From: Methylobacterium sp.
GTDB taxonomy: Bacteria > Pseudomonadota > Alphaproteobacteria > Rhizobiales > Beijerinckiaceae
Reading direction: 5' to 3'
DNA length: 13,548 nt
Assembly: GCA_021154065.1 (NCBI GenBank)
Contig: JAJKJG010000146.1
Coordinates: 1 to 13,548, forward strand
This document shows, one piece after another, positions 1 through 8,060 of this stretch. A program made the position numbers and the translations under genes. Under the pieces are notes generated by a model. The model saw only the letters and a list, made by a program, of their open reading frames with translations, made no database searches and was not told the origin of the DNA. Numbering within the stretch: the first letter of the stretch is position 1; each line of letters begins with the position of its first letter.

Positions 1-992
1 GGGTTGCCGCTCGCGTCGTCGTAGAGCGGGCGCACGCCGGAATAGGACCAGACCACGTCCGCCGGCGCGATGCTTGCGGCAAGGAAGCGGGTTGCCGCCT
101 CGCAGAGATAGGCCGTCTCGTTCGGCGTGATCGCGACCGCTGCCGGATCGCCGGTAAAGAAGAGGTCGGTCGTGCCGATGAGGGAGAAGCGGCCCTCATA
201 GGGGATGACGAAGACGATCCGGCGGTCGGGGTTCTGCAGGATATAAGCGTGCTCGCCCTCGTAGAGCCGCGGCACGACGATGTGGCTGCCCTTGACGAGC
301 TTGAGGTTCGCCGGGCCGGACCGGCCGAGCCCGTCGCGCAGCACGCTGTCCACCCAGGGGCCGGCGGCGTTGACCAGGCTTCGGGCCGAGACCGTTTCCC
401 GAGGGCCGCCCGCGGGCTCGAGCGTTGCGGTCCAAGCGCCCGCGGCCGGCTCGGCCGAGACGAAGCGGGTGCGGGTGCGGATCGCGGCGCCGCGCTCCTT
501 CGCGTCGAGCACGTTCAGCACCACCAGCCGGGAATCATCGACCCAGGCGTCCGAATAGGAGAAGCCGCGGGTGTAGGTTTTCTTCAGGGCCGCTCCCTCG
601 GGGTCGCGCCGCAGGTCGAGGGAGCGCGAGCCGGCAAGCTTCGCGCGCCGCGCCAGGTGGTCGTAGAGGAAGAGGCCGGCGCGGATTATCCAGGCCGGCC
701 GAAGCGAGGCATCGTGCGGCAGCACGAAGGTCAGCGGCCGGGCGATGTGCGGCGCGAGCCCGAGCAGCACCTCGCGCTCGGCCAACGCCTCGCGCACGAG
801 GCGGAACTCGTAGAGCTCGAGATAGCGCAGGCCGCCATGGATGAGCTTGCTCGAGGCGGAGGAGGTCGCGCTCGCGAGATCGTCCTTCTCGACGAGCAGC
901 ACCTTGAGGCCGCGCCCGGCCGCATCGCGAGCGATGCCGGCGCCGTTGATGCCGCCGCCGATGACGAGGAGGTCGTACGCGGCTTCGTCCAT
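1..992 (-). CDS. glpD: Aerobic glycerol-3-phosphate dehydrogenase (GlpD), 3' end beyond window
   Basis: This FAD-dependent membrane-associated enzyme oxidises sn-glycerol 3-phosphate to dihydroxyacetone phosphate and passes electrons to the quinone pool. Reading the minus strand from the ATG at 992 gives 330 complete codons without a stop, so the C-terminal part, including the usual C-terminal domain, lies left of position 1. Residues 6-20 carry the dinucleotide-binding fold (DLLVIGGGINGAGIA). This is followed by an acidic strand end (VEKDDL) and the family hallmark SSKLIHGGLRYLE. Further in, NAAGPWVD and IVFVIPYEGRFSLIGTTD match conserved GlpD blocks. The start lies 5 bases after the stop of the upstream HAD phosphatase gene and has no clear Shine-Dalgarno site, which suggests translational coupling. 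No glpK, glpF or glpR is visible. The family call is secure; the quinone partner is inferred from the family. Confidence 0.93.
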   Translation of the reverse strand, partial: MDEAAYDLLVIGGGINGAGIARDAAGRGLKVLLVEKDDLASATSSASSKLIHGGLRYLELYEFRLVREALAEREVLLGLAPHIARPLTFVLPHDASLRPAWIIRAGLFLYDHLARRAKLAGSRSLDLRRDPEGAALKKTYTRGFSYSDAWVDDSRLVVLNVLDAKERGAAIRTRTRFVSAEPAAGAWTATLEPAGGPRETVSARSLVNAAGPWVDSVLRDGLGRSGPANLKLVKGSHIVVPRLYEGEHAYILQNPDRRIVFVIPYEGRFSLIGTTDLFFTGDPAAVAITPNETAYLCEAATRFLAASIAPADVVWSYSGVRPLYDDASGN

Positions 993-997
993 CGGCG

Positions 998-1852
998 TCA
1001 GGCGGCGCCCGCTTGCGCCCGGGCGGCGAGAAGATGCTCCGCGAGCTCGACGAAGCCGGCGCCGCCCTCGCCCCGCGTCACATAGGCCGGGAGATGGCTC
1101 ATGCGCGCGGCGACGCGGCGGATGTTCGCGACGCCGACGGAGACCGGAAATGCGCGGAACATCGGCTCGTCGTTCGGCGAGTCGCCGACAAACAGGACGC
1201 GCCCGGGCGCGCGCTCGGCATCGATGCCGAGCTCGGCGTCGAGCAGCCTGCGCGCCATCGCGAGCTTGTCGTAGGTCCCGAACCAGCCGTTGACGTGGAT
1301 CGACGAGAGTTTCGCGGTCGCGCCGGCCTCGGCGAACAGGCGCAGGATGGTGTCGACCGCGGATTGCGGCAGCGGCGGGATGTCCTCGCAGACGTCGATC
1401 GCGAGATCGGCGATACGGTAGGGCTGATCGGCCGCGAGCGCGGCGCCCGGCACCGCCGCCAGGATTGTCTGGGCGAGCGCGTCGAGGCGCCGCCGGTTGT
1501 CGGCCCGCTCGGCCTCGCCGGCGAAGAAGCGGCGATGCATGGTCTTCGCGCCGTGATCGTAGCGGAAAGAGAAGGCGCCGTTCTCGCCGACGACGCCATC
1601 GACGGGCCAGAACCGGGCGATGAGATCGCACCAGCCGGCGGGGCGCCCTGTCACCGGCACGACGCGGAGCCCGGATTCGTGCAGCCGCTCGAGCCCCGCA
1701 TAGGCGGCGGCTGGCAGCCGCCCATCGGTCGTGATGGTGTCGTCGATGTCGGTCAGGACCGCGGCGACGCGGCGGGCGGCTTCGGGCTCGAGCTCGGACA
1801 GCGGCGCCATGGTGCGGGGCGGCTCGCCCTCGGCGCGGGTTTGCGAAAACAT
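998..1852 (-). CDS. HAD-IIB (Cof/mannosyl-3-phosphoglycerate phosphatase-like) hydrolase
   Basis: This is a cytoplasmic phosphatase of the haloacid dehalogenase superfamily, 284 aa from the start chosen here. Motif I is TDIDDT at residues 34-39, with D35 the expected nucleophile and D37 the acid/base. Motif II is PVTGR (66-70), motif III lysine is K196 in YDKLAMA, and motif IV is GDSPND (223-228). The cap between motifs II and III, and NGAFSF after the first domain, fit the IIB subclass of sugar-phosphate phosphatases. The substrate cannot be read from the sequence. ATG 1852 is preferred because an AAGG lies about 10 bases upstream. ATG 1810 would give 270 aa and removes a poorly conserved-looking leader, but has no Shine-Dalgarno site. 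The gene sits directly upstream of glpD with a 5-base gap, so the two are probably co-transcribed. A role on a glycerol or sugar phosphate is possible but inferred. Confidence 0.85.
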   Translation of the reverse strand: MFSQTRAEGEPPRTMAPLSELEPEAARRVAAVLTDIDDTITTDGRLPAAAYAGLERLHESGLRVVPVTGRPAGWCDLIARFWPVDGVVGENGAFSFRYDHGAKTMHRRFFAGEAERADNRRRLDALAQTILAAVPGAALAADQPYRIADLAIDVCEDIPPLPQSAVDTILRLFAEAGATAKLSSIHVNGWFGTYDKLAMARRLLDAELGIDAERAPGRVLFVGDSPNDEPMFRAFPVSVGVANIRRVAARMSHLPAYVTRGEGGAGFVELAEHLLAARAQAGAA

Positions 1853-1876
1853 GGGCCGGACCTTAGTCAGGCCGCC

Positions 1877-2182
1877 ATGCCAGGTCAAAACCGACCGCAG
1901 GCCGTCGCGGAGGCGCTCCGCCGGCTCGCGCCGCGCCTGCCGGCGCACGAGTTCACGGCGGTGAGCGACCATTTGCGCGGCCATGCCGGCCTGCGCGGGG
2001 CAGCGCCCGAGACGGCAGCCTGGCTCGCCCTCGTGTCCTACGTCCGCCACGTGTTCACGGATTACGACCGCCTCCTGGACGAGGGCTATGATCGCGACAG
2101 CGCGCGCTTCTTCGTCGCCGGAGAGATCGACGCGGTGCTCGAAGGCTGGGGCGCGACCCGGCGCGTCGGCGAGGGCGACTGA
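1877..2182 (+). CDS. DUF2293 family small protein
   Basis: This 101-residue protein is recognisable as DUF2293 by its central block. The block has an aromatic or hydrophobic AAWLALVSYVRH segment (47-58), then FTDYDRLLDEGYDRDSARFF (60-79), then an acidic helix ending in VLEGWG. It is predicted to be soluble and mostly helical, with no signal peptide or membrane segment. The family is common in alphaproteobacteria and has no established biochemical role, so none is assigned. The ATG at 1877 has only a weak AGG upstream. The gene diverges from the HAD phosphatase gene, with only 24 bases between the two preferred starts. It stands about 100 bases ahead of the ABC ATPase operon and probably forms its own short transcript. 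Confidence 0.8.
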   Translation: MPGQNRPQAVAEALRRLAPRLPAHEFTAVSDHLRGHAGLRGAAPETAAWLALVSYVRHVFTDYDRLLDEGYDRDSARFFVAGEIDAVLEGWGATRRVGEGD

Positions 2183-2206
2183 GGTGAAACCCTCTCGGTC
2201 GTGCAA

Positions 2207-2220
2207 GCCTGCCGGCAGGC
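2207..2220. repeat. 14-base perfect palindrome between DUF2293 gene and ABC operon
   Basis: The sequence gcctgccggcaggc is its own reverse complement. It lies 25 bases after the DUF2293 stop and 64 bases before the ABC ATPase start. It could be an operator for a dimeric regulator of the downstream operon, or part of a transcript end. There is no T-run after it, so a standard intrinsic terminator is unlikely. In such G+C-rich DNA a 14-base palindrome can also arise by chance. Confidence 0.35.
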
Positions 2221-2283
2221 ACGAGACGCGCGCTCGCCGCGCACGTGACACCAGCCCCGGCATTTGCCAAAGCTCTTGGCCGA

Positions 2284-3351
2284 ATGCCGCCGCCCGCTTC
2301 CGCCTCCCCGGCCTCGATCCGCCTCGATCGCGTCACCAAGCGCTTTCCGGGCGGCGTCGTCGCGGTCGCGGGCGTCGAGCTCACCGTCGAGCCCGGCGAG
2401 TTCTTCTCGCTGCTCGGACCGTCCGGCTGCGGCAAGACCACGACGCTCAGGATGATCGCCGGCTTCGAAGCGCCGGATGAGGGCCGGGTCGTCATCGGCG
2501 GGCGCGACCTGACCCATGTGCCGGTGCACCATCGCGACATGGGCATGGTGTTCCAATCCTATGCGCTGTTCCCGCACCGCACCGTCGCCGAGAACGTCGC
2601 CTTCGGCCTGCGCATGCGCAAGGTCGCGAAGCACGAGGCGAACGCGCGCGTCGCCGCCGCCCTCGCGCAGGTGAAGCTCGAGGGCTATGAGGAGCGCCGC
2701 CCGGCGGAGCTCTCCGGCGGCCAGCAGCAGCGCGTCGCGCTCGCCCGGGCGATCGTGATCCGGCCGCCGGTGCTGCTCTGCGACGAGCCGCTCGGCGCGC
2801 TCGATCGCAAGCTCAGGCAGGCGATGCAGGTCGAGCTCAAGGAGCTGCAGCGGGCGCTCGGGGTGACGCTCGTCTTCGTCACGCACGACCAGGAGGAGGC
2901 GCTCGCCATGTCCGACCGCATCGGCGTCATGAACGCGGGGAGGCTCGAGCAGGTCGGCGCGCCGGCCGAGATCTACGATCGACCGCGGACGCGCTTCGTC
3001 GCCGAGTTCATCGGCGAGATCAACATGATCGAGGGCGCGATCTCAAGCGGCCGCTTCGTCGCCGCCGACGGACGCGGGCTGCCGGCACCCGCGGCGGGCG
3101 ACGGGCCGGCGGCGCTGGCGCTTAGGCCGGAGAAGCTGCGCATCGTCGCAGCCGGCGCCGGCGTGATCGACGGCGTGGTGTCGGATGCGAGCTTCCTCGG
3201 CGACCAGGTGCTCTACAGCGTGGCGCTCGGCGACGGCCGCCGTATCCTCGTCAAGGAGGGCAATCCCGGCACCGGCGCGCTGCGCCGGAACGGCGCCGGC
3301 GTCGGCCTGCGCTGGGAGGCGCAGGACGCCGCCATCCTGAGGGATGCGTGA
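2284..3351 (+). CDS. ABC transporter ATP-binding protein, PotA/MalK-type with C-terminal TOBE domain
   Basis: This is the ATP-hydrolysing subunit of an importer, 355 aa, acting at the inner face of the membrane. All nucleotide-binding motifs are intact: Walker A GPSGCGKT (45-52), Q-loop Q91 in FQSYALFPH, signature LSGGQ (143-147), Walker B VLLCDE (163-168), D-loop GALD and switch H201 in VTHDQEEA. Residues from about 250 on form a TOBE-like regulatory domain with the ALRPEKLRI strand. This layout is typical of spermidine/putrescine, iron(III) and related polar-solute importers. ATG 2284 is chosen; an in-frame GTG at 2245 would add 13 residues of low-complexity sequence. Neither start has a clear ribosome site. 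It overlaps the AroM gene by one base. Unusually, no permease or periplasmic binding protein gene is adjacent, so the substrate is unknown and must be judged from the operon. Confidence 0.92.
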   Translation: MPPPASASPASIRLDRVTKRFPGGVVAVAGVELTVEPGEFFSLLGPSGCGKTTTLRMIAGFEAPDEGRVVIGGRDLTHVPVHHRDMGMVFQSYALFPHRTVAENVAFGLRMRKVAKHEANARVAAALAQVKLEGYEERRPAELSGGQQQRVALARAIVIRPPVLLCDEPLGALDRKLRQAMQVELKELQRALGVTLVFVTHDQEEALAMSDRIGVMNAGRLEQVGAPAEIYDRPRTRFVAEFIGEINMIEGAISSGRFVAADGRGLPAPAAGDGPAALALRPEKLRIVAAGAGVIDGVVSDASFLGDQVLYSVALGDGRRILVKEGNPGTGALRRNGAGVGLRWEAQDAAILRDA

Positions 3352-4019
3352 TGGCGACGCTCGGCATCGCCGTCATCGGCCAGGCTCCGCGCGACGATAT
3401 CGGCGCGATCTTCGCCGCGGCGCTGCCGCCGGACACGCGCATCGTGGTGCGCGGCTGTCTCGATGGCCTGCGCGACGCCGAGGTCGATGCGCTGCCGCCG
3501 CGCGACGGCGACGACACGCTCTACACGCGCCTGCGCGGCACCCGCGACGTCAAGATCTCGAAGGCGGCGGTGATCGAGCGCGCGCCCGTGACGCTCGATG
3601 CCCTGCGGCGCGACGGCGCGGACGCGCTGCTCTTTGCCTGCACCGGCGCTTTCCCGCCGATGCGCGGCGACGCCGGCGTCGTGTTTCCGTCCCGCATCCT
3701 CGCGGGGCTCGCCGCGGCGCTCCTGCCGACGGGCCGTCTCGGCCTTCTCGTGCCGGCGCCGGAGCAGATCGGCAAGCTGTCGAAGAAATGGCAGCGGCCC
3801 GGGATCGAGATCGCCGCCGAGGCGCTTCTGCCGAGCGCTTCGACTGACGAAGCCGAAGCGGCGGCGGCGCGGCTTGCGGCGCACCGCCCGGACCTCATCG
3901 CGATGGACTGCATGAGCTACACGCCGGAGACTCGCGCCGCGCTCCGCCGCGTCGTTGACGCGCCGGCGCTGCTCGCCGTCTCGACGACCGCCCGGTTGCT
4001 CCAGGAGCTGTTGGCATGA
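3351..4019 (+). CDS. AroM family protein
   Basis: This 222-residue cytoplasmic protein has the AroM signature IGQAPRDD near its N-terminus (10-16), followed by FACTGAFPP (96-103) and AMDCMSYT (184-191). Despite the name, AroM has no proven part in aromatic amino acid synthesis; the E. coli gene was named from its place beside aroL. Two cysteines, C97 in the CTG motif and C187 in DCMSY, are placed like the paired catalytic cysteines of the Asp/Glu/hydantoin racemase fold. Racemase or isomerase chemistry is therefore a reasonable inference, not a demonstrated function. The start ATG overlaps the stop of the ABC ATPase gene (TGATG) and is preceded by GAGGG at 3339-3343. Its own stop overlaps the DUF917 start as ATGA, so it is a member of the four-gene operon. 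Confidence 0.88.
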   Translation: MATLGIAVIGQAPRDDIGAIFAAALPPDTRIVVRGCLDGLRDAEVDALPPRDGDDTLYTRLRGTRDVKISKAAVIERAPVTLDALRRDGADALLFACTGAFPPMRGDAGVVFPSRILAGLAAALLPTGRLGLLVPAPEQIGKLSKKWQRPGIEIAAEALLPSASTDEAEAAAARLAAHRPDLIAMDCMSYTPETRAALRRVVDAPALLAVSTTARLLQELLA

Positions 4020-5098
4020 CCGCAGCCCGCGAGCTCTCGCTCGATGACATCGAGGCGCTCGCGGTCGGTGCCTGGATCCTCGGCACCGGTGGGGGCGGCA
4101 GCCCCTATCTCGGGCTCCTCAACATGCGCCGCCTCTACGCCGAGGGGCATCGCGTCGCGCTGATGCCGCCCGACGCGCTCGATGACGACGACTGGGTCGC
4201 GGCGGTGTCGAACATGGGGGCGCCGCTCGTCGGCCAGGAGCGCCTGACCGACAGCCGCACCATCGCCCGCGCTGTCGCGCTGATGGAGGAGCATCGCGGC
4301 GTCGCCTTCCGTGCCGTCATGGCGCTGGAGATCGGCGGCGGCAACTCGATCCAGCCGCTGATGGCGGCGGCGCACCTCAACAAGCCGGTCGTCGACGCCG
4401 ACATGATGGGGCGCGCCTATCCGGAGGCGCAGATGACCTCGGTCGCGGTCGGCGATCTGCGCCCGTACCCGCTGACGACGGTCGATTGTCGCGGCCTCGA
4501 ATCGATCGTCGACAAGGTCCCGAGCTGGAAATGGATGGAGCGCGTCAGCCGCAAGATCTGCGTCGAGTACGGCTCGATCGCCTCGACCTGCAAGGCGCCG
4601 CGCAGCGGCCGCGAGGTCAAGGATTGGGCGATCCACGGCACGACGACGAAGGCGATCGCGATCGGCCACGCGGTGCGCGAGGCGCAGGCGCGCCATAGCG
4701 ATCCTGTCGCGGCGATCCTGTCGGTCGAGCCCGGCAAGGTGCTGTTCCGCGGCAAGGTCGTCGACGTCGACCGGCGCACGACCGAGGGCTTCCTGCGCGG
4801 CATGGCGCGGGTCGCCGGCATCGACGACGATCGCGGCTCTGGCGTCGTGCTCGATTTCCAGAACGAGTGGATCGTCGCCTGGCGCGACGGCGAGCCGGCC
4901 GCGACCTCGCCCGACCTGATCTGCGTGCTCGACAGCGTCGCCGGCGAGGCGGTCGGCACCGAAACCATCCGCTACGGCCAGCGCGTCACCGTCATCGCGC
5001 TGCCGCCGCCGCCGGTGTTCGCGACCGAGAAGGGGCTGCGGCATGTCGGCCCGCGCGCCTTCGGCTACGATATCGACTACCGGCCGGTGTTCGGATGA
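4016..5098 (+). CDS. DUF917 / S-methyl thiohydantoin desulfurase-like protein
   Basis: This 360-residue soluble protein has the DUF917 hallmarks. These are the N-terminal glycine loop GTGGGGSP (23-30), the EIGGGNSIQPL segment, and the block PVVDADMMGRAYPEAQM in which acidic residues cluster. The C-terminal half resembles the second family domain, with strands around EPGKVLFRGKVVDV and a closing glycine- and aromatic-rich segment. The family is described as related to S-methyl thiohydantoin desulfurase and is usually found beside hydantoinase/oxoprolinase A-type proteins, exactly as here. The reaction in this organism is unknown. The ATG at 4016 has AGGAG at 4003-4007. ATGA overlaps at both ends show tight translational coupling with the AroM and hydantoinase genes. 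The family call is strong and the substrate is unassigned. Confidence 0.88.
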   Translation: MTAARELSLDDIEALAVGAWILGTGGGGSPYLGLLNMRRLYAEGHRVALMPPDALDDDDWVAAVSNMGAPLVGQERLTDSRTIARAVALMEEHRGVAFRAVMALEIGGGNSIQPLMAAAHLNKPVVDADMMGRAYPEAQMTSVAVGDLRPYPLTTVDCRGLESIVDKVPSWKWMERVSRKICVEYGSIASTCKAPRSGREVKDWAIHGTTTKAIAIGHAVREAQARHSDPVAAILSVEPGKVLFRGKVVDVDRRTTEGFLRGMARVAGIDDDRGSGVVLDFQNEWIVAWRDGEPAATSPDLICVLDSVAGEAVGTETIRYGQRVTVIALPPPPVFATEKGLRHVGPRAFGYDIDYRPVFG

Positions 5099-6633
5099 GA
5101 CGCATCGGCATCGACGTCGGCGGCACCAACACGGATGCGGTGCTGATCGAGGAGGGGAGGGTGGGCGCCGCCGTCAAGGCGCCGACGACCCCCGACGTGA
5201 CCGGCGGCATCCTCGACGCGCTCGCCCGCCTCACGGCAACCGGCGCCGTCGGCGGCAAGCCCGTCGATGCCGTCATGATCGGCACGACCCATTTCATCAA
5301 CGCCGTCGTGCAGCGGCGCTCCTTGAGCCGGGTCGGCGCGATCCGCATCGGCCTGCCGGCGAGCGCCAGCCTGCCGCCGTTCTGCGACTGGCCGGCGGAC
5401 CTCGCCCAAGTGGTCGAGGGCGAGGTCGCGATGGTCGAGGGCGGGCATGAATATGACGGCCGCGCCTTCATGCCGCTCGACCGCGCGGCGCTTCGGGACG
5501 CGGCGCGGCGGATCGGCGACAGGGGCATCCGCTCGGTCGCGATCGCCGCGATCTTCTCCCCCCTCGACCCCGGCCACGAGCGCGAGGCGGCGGCGATCGT
5601 CGCCGAGGAGATCTCCGGCTGCGCCGTCACGTGCTCGGCCGACCTCGGCCGGATCGGGCTTCTCGAGCGCGAGAACGCGGCGCTCCTCAACGCCGCGCTC
5701 GCCGATCTTGCCGCCACCACGGTCGCGGCGTTCGCGCAGGCGATCGCCGATTCGGGCTTTTCGGCGCCGCTTTACATCACCCAGAACGACGGCACGGTCG
5801 CGGAGGCCGGCGAGGCCATGCGGCTGCCGGTCTATTCCTTCGCCTCCGGGGCGACGAACTCGATGCGCGGCGCCGCCTACCTCTCGGGGATTCCCGACGC
5901 CGTCGTCGCCGACGTCGGCGGCACCACGACCGATGTCGGGCAGATCAAGAGCGGCTTCCCGCGCGAGGCGAACGCGGTCGTGAAGATCGGCGGCGTGCGC
6001 ACGCTGTTCCGGATGCCGGACCTGTTCTCGTTCGGGCTCGGCGGCGGCAGCCACGTCTCGCCCGATCCGGTCGCCGTCGGGCCGTTGTCGGTCGGCTACC
6101 GCCTGACCTCGGACGCGCTCGCCTTCGGCGGCGCGCAGCTCACCGCGAGCGATATCGGCATCGCGGCGGGGCTGCTCGAGATCGGCGAGCGGGCGAAGGT
6201 GGCGCATCTCGACGCCGCGACCTGCCGGGCGGTGCTGCGGCACGTCGAGACCATGGTCGCGGAGAGCGTCGACCGGGTGAAGACCGAAGCCGCCGACGTG
6301 ACGCTGCTCGCGGTCGGCGGCGGCGCCTTCCTCATCCCGGATCGTCTCGAGGGCGTGTCGGAGGTCGTGCGCGTGCCGCATGGCGACTGCGCCAACGCCG
6401 TCGGCGCCGCGATCGCGCAGGTCTCGGGCGAGGTCGACCAGGTCTTCCGCGATCTGTCCCGCGAGGCCGCGATCGCGGCGGCGCAAGAGCTTGCGGCGGC
6501 GCGCGCGGTCGCGGCCGGCGCCGATCCGGCAACCCTCGCCGTGATCGAGACCGAGGACATCCCGATCGCCTATCTGCCCGGCAACGCGCGGCGCATCAGG
6601 GTCCGTTGTGTCGGCGACGTCGCGGGGCGCTGA
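5095..6633 (+). CDS. Hydantoinase/oxoprolinase family protein (HyuA-type)
   Basis: This 512-residue cytoplasmic protein belongs to the ASKHA-type ATP-dependent cyclic-amide hydrolase group (hydantoinase A/5-oxoprolinase). The N-terminal phosphate loop is GIDVGGTNTDAVL (5-17). MIGTTHFINAVVQR (61-74) and LLERENAALLNAAL (189-202) are family blocks. The second phosphate loop is VVADVGGTTTDVG (270-282), followed by FSFGLGGGSHV and the adenosine-type motif LLAVGGGAFLIP (404-415). At about 510 aa it is shorter than the A subunits of two-subunit hydantoinases, which are near 700 aa. It matches the class that travels with DUF917. No B-subunit gene is present. The start overlaps the DUF917 stop as ATGA and has no clear ribosome site of its own. 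ATP-driven ring opening or substrate activation is the expected chemistry by family; the compound is unknown. Confidence 0.9.
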   Translation: MRRIGIDVGGTNTDAVLIEEGRVGAAVKAPTTPDVTGGILDALARLTATGAVGGKPVDAVMIGTTHFINAVVQRRSLSRVGAIRIGLPASASLPPFCDWPADLAQVVEGEVAMVEGGHEYDGRAFMPLDRAALRDAARRIGDRGIRSVAIAAIFSPLDPGHEREAAAIVAEEISGCAVTCSADLGRIGLLERENAALLNAALADLAATTVAAFAQAIADSGFSAPLYITQNDGTVAEAGEAMRLPVYSFASGATNSMRGAAYLSGIPDAVVADVGGTTTDVGQIKSGFPREANAVVKIGGVRTLFRMPDLFSFGLGGGSHVSPDPVAVGPLSVGYRLTSDALAFGGAQLTASDIGIAAGLLEIGERAKVAHLDAATCRAVLRHVETMVAESVDRVKTEAADVTLLAVGGGAFLIPDRLEGVSEVVRVPHGDCANAVGAAIAQVSGEVDQVFRDLSREAAIAAAQELAAARAVAAGADPATLAVIETEDIPIAYLPGNARRIRVRCVGDVAGR

Positions 6634-6668
6634 CCGTCAGAGCGCGATGACTTCTCGTCGCGTCGTCA

Positions 6669-8036
6669 TCAGGCCCGCAGCGGCTGCAGGCCCCCGGCCC
6701 CGACGACGTCGTCCTCGACCTTCACGGCTTCGGGATCGTCGGCCTCGACGTCGGTCTCGCGGTTTAGGCGCCGGTGGAGGCGCGTTTCGTCAAGCGCGTT
6801 CTCCCATTTCGCGACGACGACGGTCGCCAGGCCGTTGCCGATCAGGTTCGTCAGCGCCCGCGCCTCCGACATGAAGCGGTCGATGCCGAGAATGAGGGCG
6901 ATGCTTGCGACCGGGATGGTGCCGACCGAGGCGAGCGTCGCGGCGAGCACGATGAACCCGGACCCGGTGACGCCCGCCGCCCCCTTCGAGGTCAGGAGCA
7001 GGATGGCGATGATCCCGAGCTCCTGCCAGATCGTGAGATCGGTGTTCGTCGCCTGGGCGAGGAAGATCGCCGCCATGGTCAGGTAGATGCAAGTGCCGTC
7101 GAGGTTGAACGAGTAGCCGGTCGGGATCACGAGCCCGACGACGGAGGGTTCGCAGCCGAGATTCTCCATCTTGGCGATCATGCGCGGCAGCACCGATTCG
7201 GACGACGACGTGCCGAGCACGATCAGCAGCTCCTCCTTGATGTAGCGGATGAACTTCAGGATCGAGAAGCCGCACAAGCGGGCGATGGTGCCGAGCACCA
7301 GGAAGATGAACAGCAGGCAGGTGGTGTAGAACGCCAGCATGAAGTTGCCGAGCGACAACAGCGTGCCGACGCCGTACTTGCCGATCGTGAACGCCATCGC
7401 TCCGAAGGCGCCGATCGGCGCGAGCTTCATGATGTAGCCGACGATGCGGAAGAAGACGTGGCTGACCACGTCGATGAGGCGCAGCACCGTCTCGCCGCGC
7501 TCGCCGAGCGCCTGCAGCCCGAACGCGAACAGGACGGCGAAAAACAGGACCTGCAGGATCTCACCCGTCGCGAAGGCGCCGACCACGGTCGAGGGGATGA
7601 TGTCCATAAGGAAATGGATCGTGCTCTGCTCCTTCGCCTTCGCCGTGAAGCTCGCGATCGCCTTGGTGTCGATGGCGCTCGGGTCGACAGCCATCCCGAC
7701 GCCCGGCTTCCACAGGTTGATGACGAGGAGCCCGATGATGAGGGCCGCCGTCGTGACGAGCTCGAAGTAGACCAGCGCCTTCAGGCCGACGCGGCCGACC
7801 TTCTTCATGTCCTTCATGCTGGCGATGCCGTGGACGACGGTGAAGAAGATGATCGGCGCGATGACCATCTTGATCATCTTGATGAAGGCGTCGCCGAGCG
7901 GCTTCATGGCTTCGCCGAGCGAGGGGTAGAAGTGCCCGAGAAGCACGCCGAGGACGATCGCGGTCAGGACCTGAGCGTAGAGGTGCCGGTACCACTTGCC
8001 GGAATGGGGGCCCGCCGTCGCTGTCGCCGTCGCCAT
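6669..8036 (-). CDS. dctA: DctA-type dicarboxylate/amino acid:cation symporter
   Basis: This inner-membrane secondary carrier takes up C4-dicarboxylates (succinate, fumarate, malate) with protons or sodium. The product is 455 aa, slightly longer than typical DctA near 430-440. The N-terminus has [17 protein letters not shown] as first membrane span and [19 protein letters not shown] as the next conserved block. The serine-rich hairpin SSSES is at 277-281, the unwound segment [11 protein letters not shown] at 305-315, and the second hairpin around [13 protein letters not shown] at 349-361. D386 and R393 lie in the substrate-binding helix. The serine at 390, where amino-acid carriers usually have aspartate, supports a dicarboxylate rather than an amino-acid substrate. 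Residues from about 420 form an acidic cytoplasmic tail. GAGGAG is 8 bases upstream of the ATG (8045-8050 on the complement). It is downstream of the TAXI gene with a 24-base gap, so the two are probably one transcript. Confidence 0.94.
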   Translation of the reverse strand: MATATATAGPHSGKWYRHLYAQVLTAIVLGVLLGHFYPSLGEAMKPLGDAFIKMIKMVIAPIIFFTVVHGIASMKDMKKVGRVGLKALVYFELVTTAALIIGLLVINLWKPGVGMAVDPSAIDTKAIASFTAKAKEQSTIHFLMDIIPSTVVGAFATGEILQVLFFAVLFAFGLQALGERGETVLRLIDVVSHVFFRIVGYIMKLAPIGAFGAMAFTIGKYGVGTLLSLGNFMLAFYTTCLLFIFLVLGTIARLCGFSILKFIRYIKEELLIVLGTSSSESVLPRMIAKMENLGCEPSVVGLVIPTGYSFNLDGTCIYLTMAAIFLAQATNTDLTIWQELGIIAILLLTSKGAAGVTGSGFIVLAATLASVGTIPVASIALILGIDRFMSEARALTNLIGNGLATVVVAKWENALDETRLHRRLNRETDVEADDPEAVKVEDDVVGAGGLQPLRA

Positions 8037-8060
8037 GTCGAGATCTCCTCAAGTCCCGGA

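Noticed and set aside
2245..2283. GTG start at 2245 for the ABC ATPase
   Set aside because: It would add 13 residues without family similarity and has no ribosome site. ATG 2284 gives a normal N-terminus close to the first conserved strand.
6646..6670. Inverted repeat GATGAC/GTCATC between the convergent hydantoinase and dctA genes as a two-way terminator
   Set aside because: The stem has only 6 pairs, the loop is 13 bases, no T-run follows on either side, and it overlaps the dctA stop. It could easily be chance.
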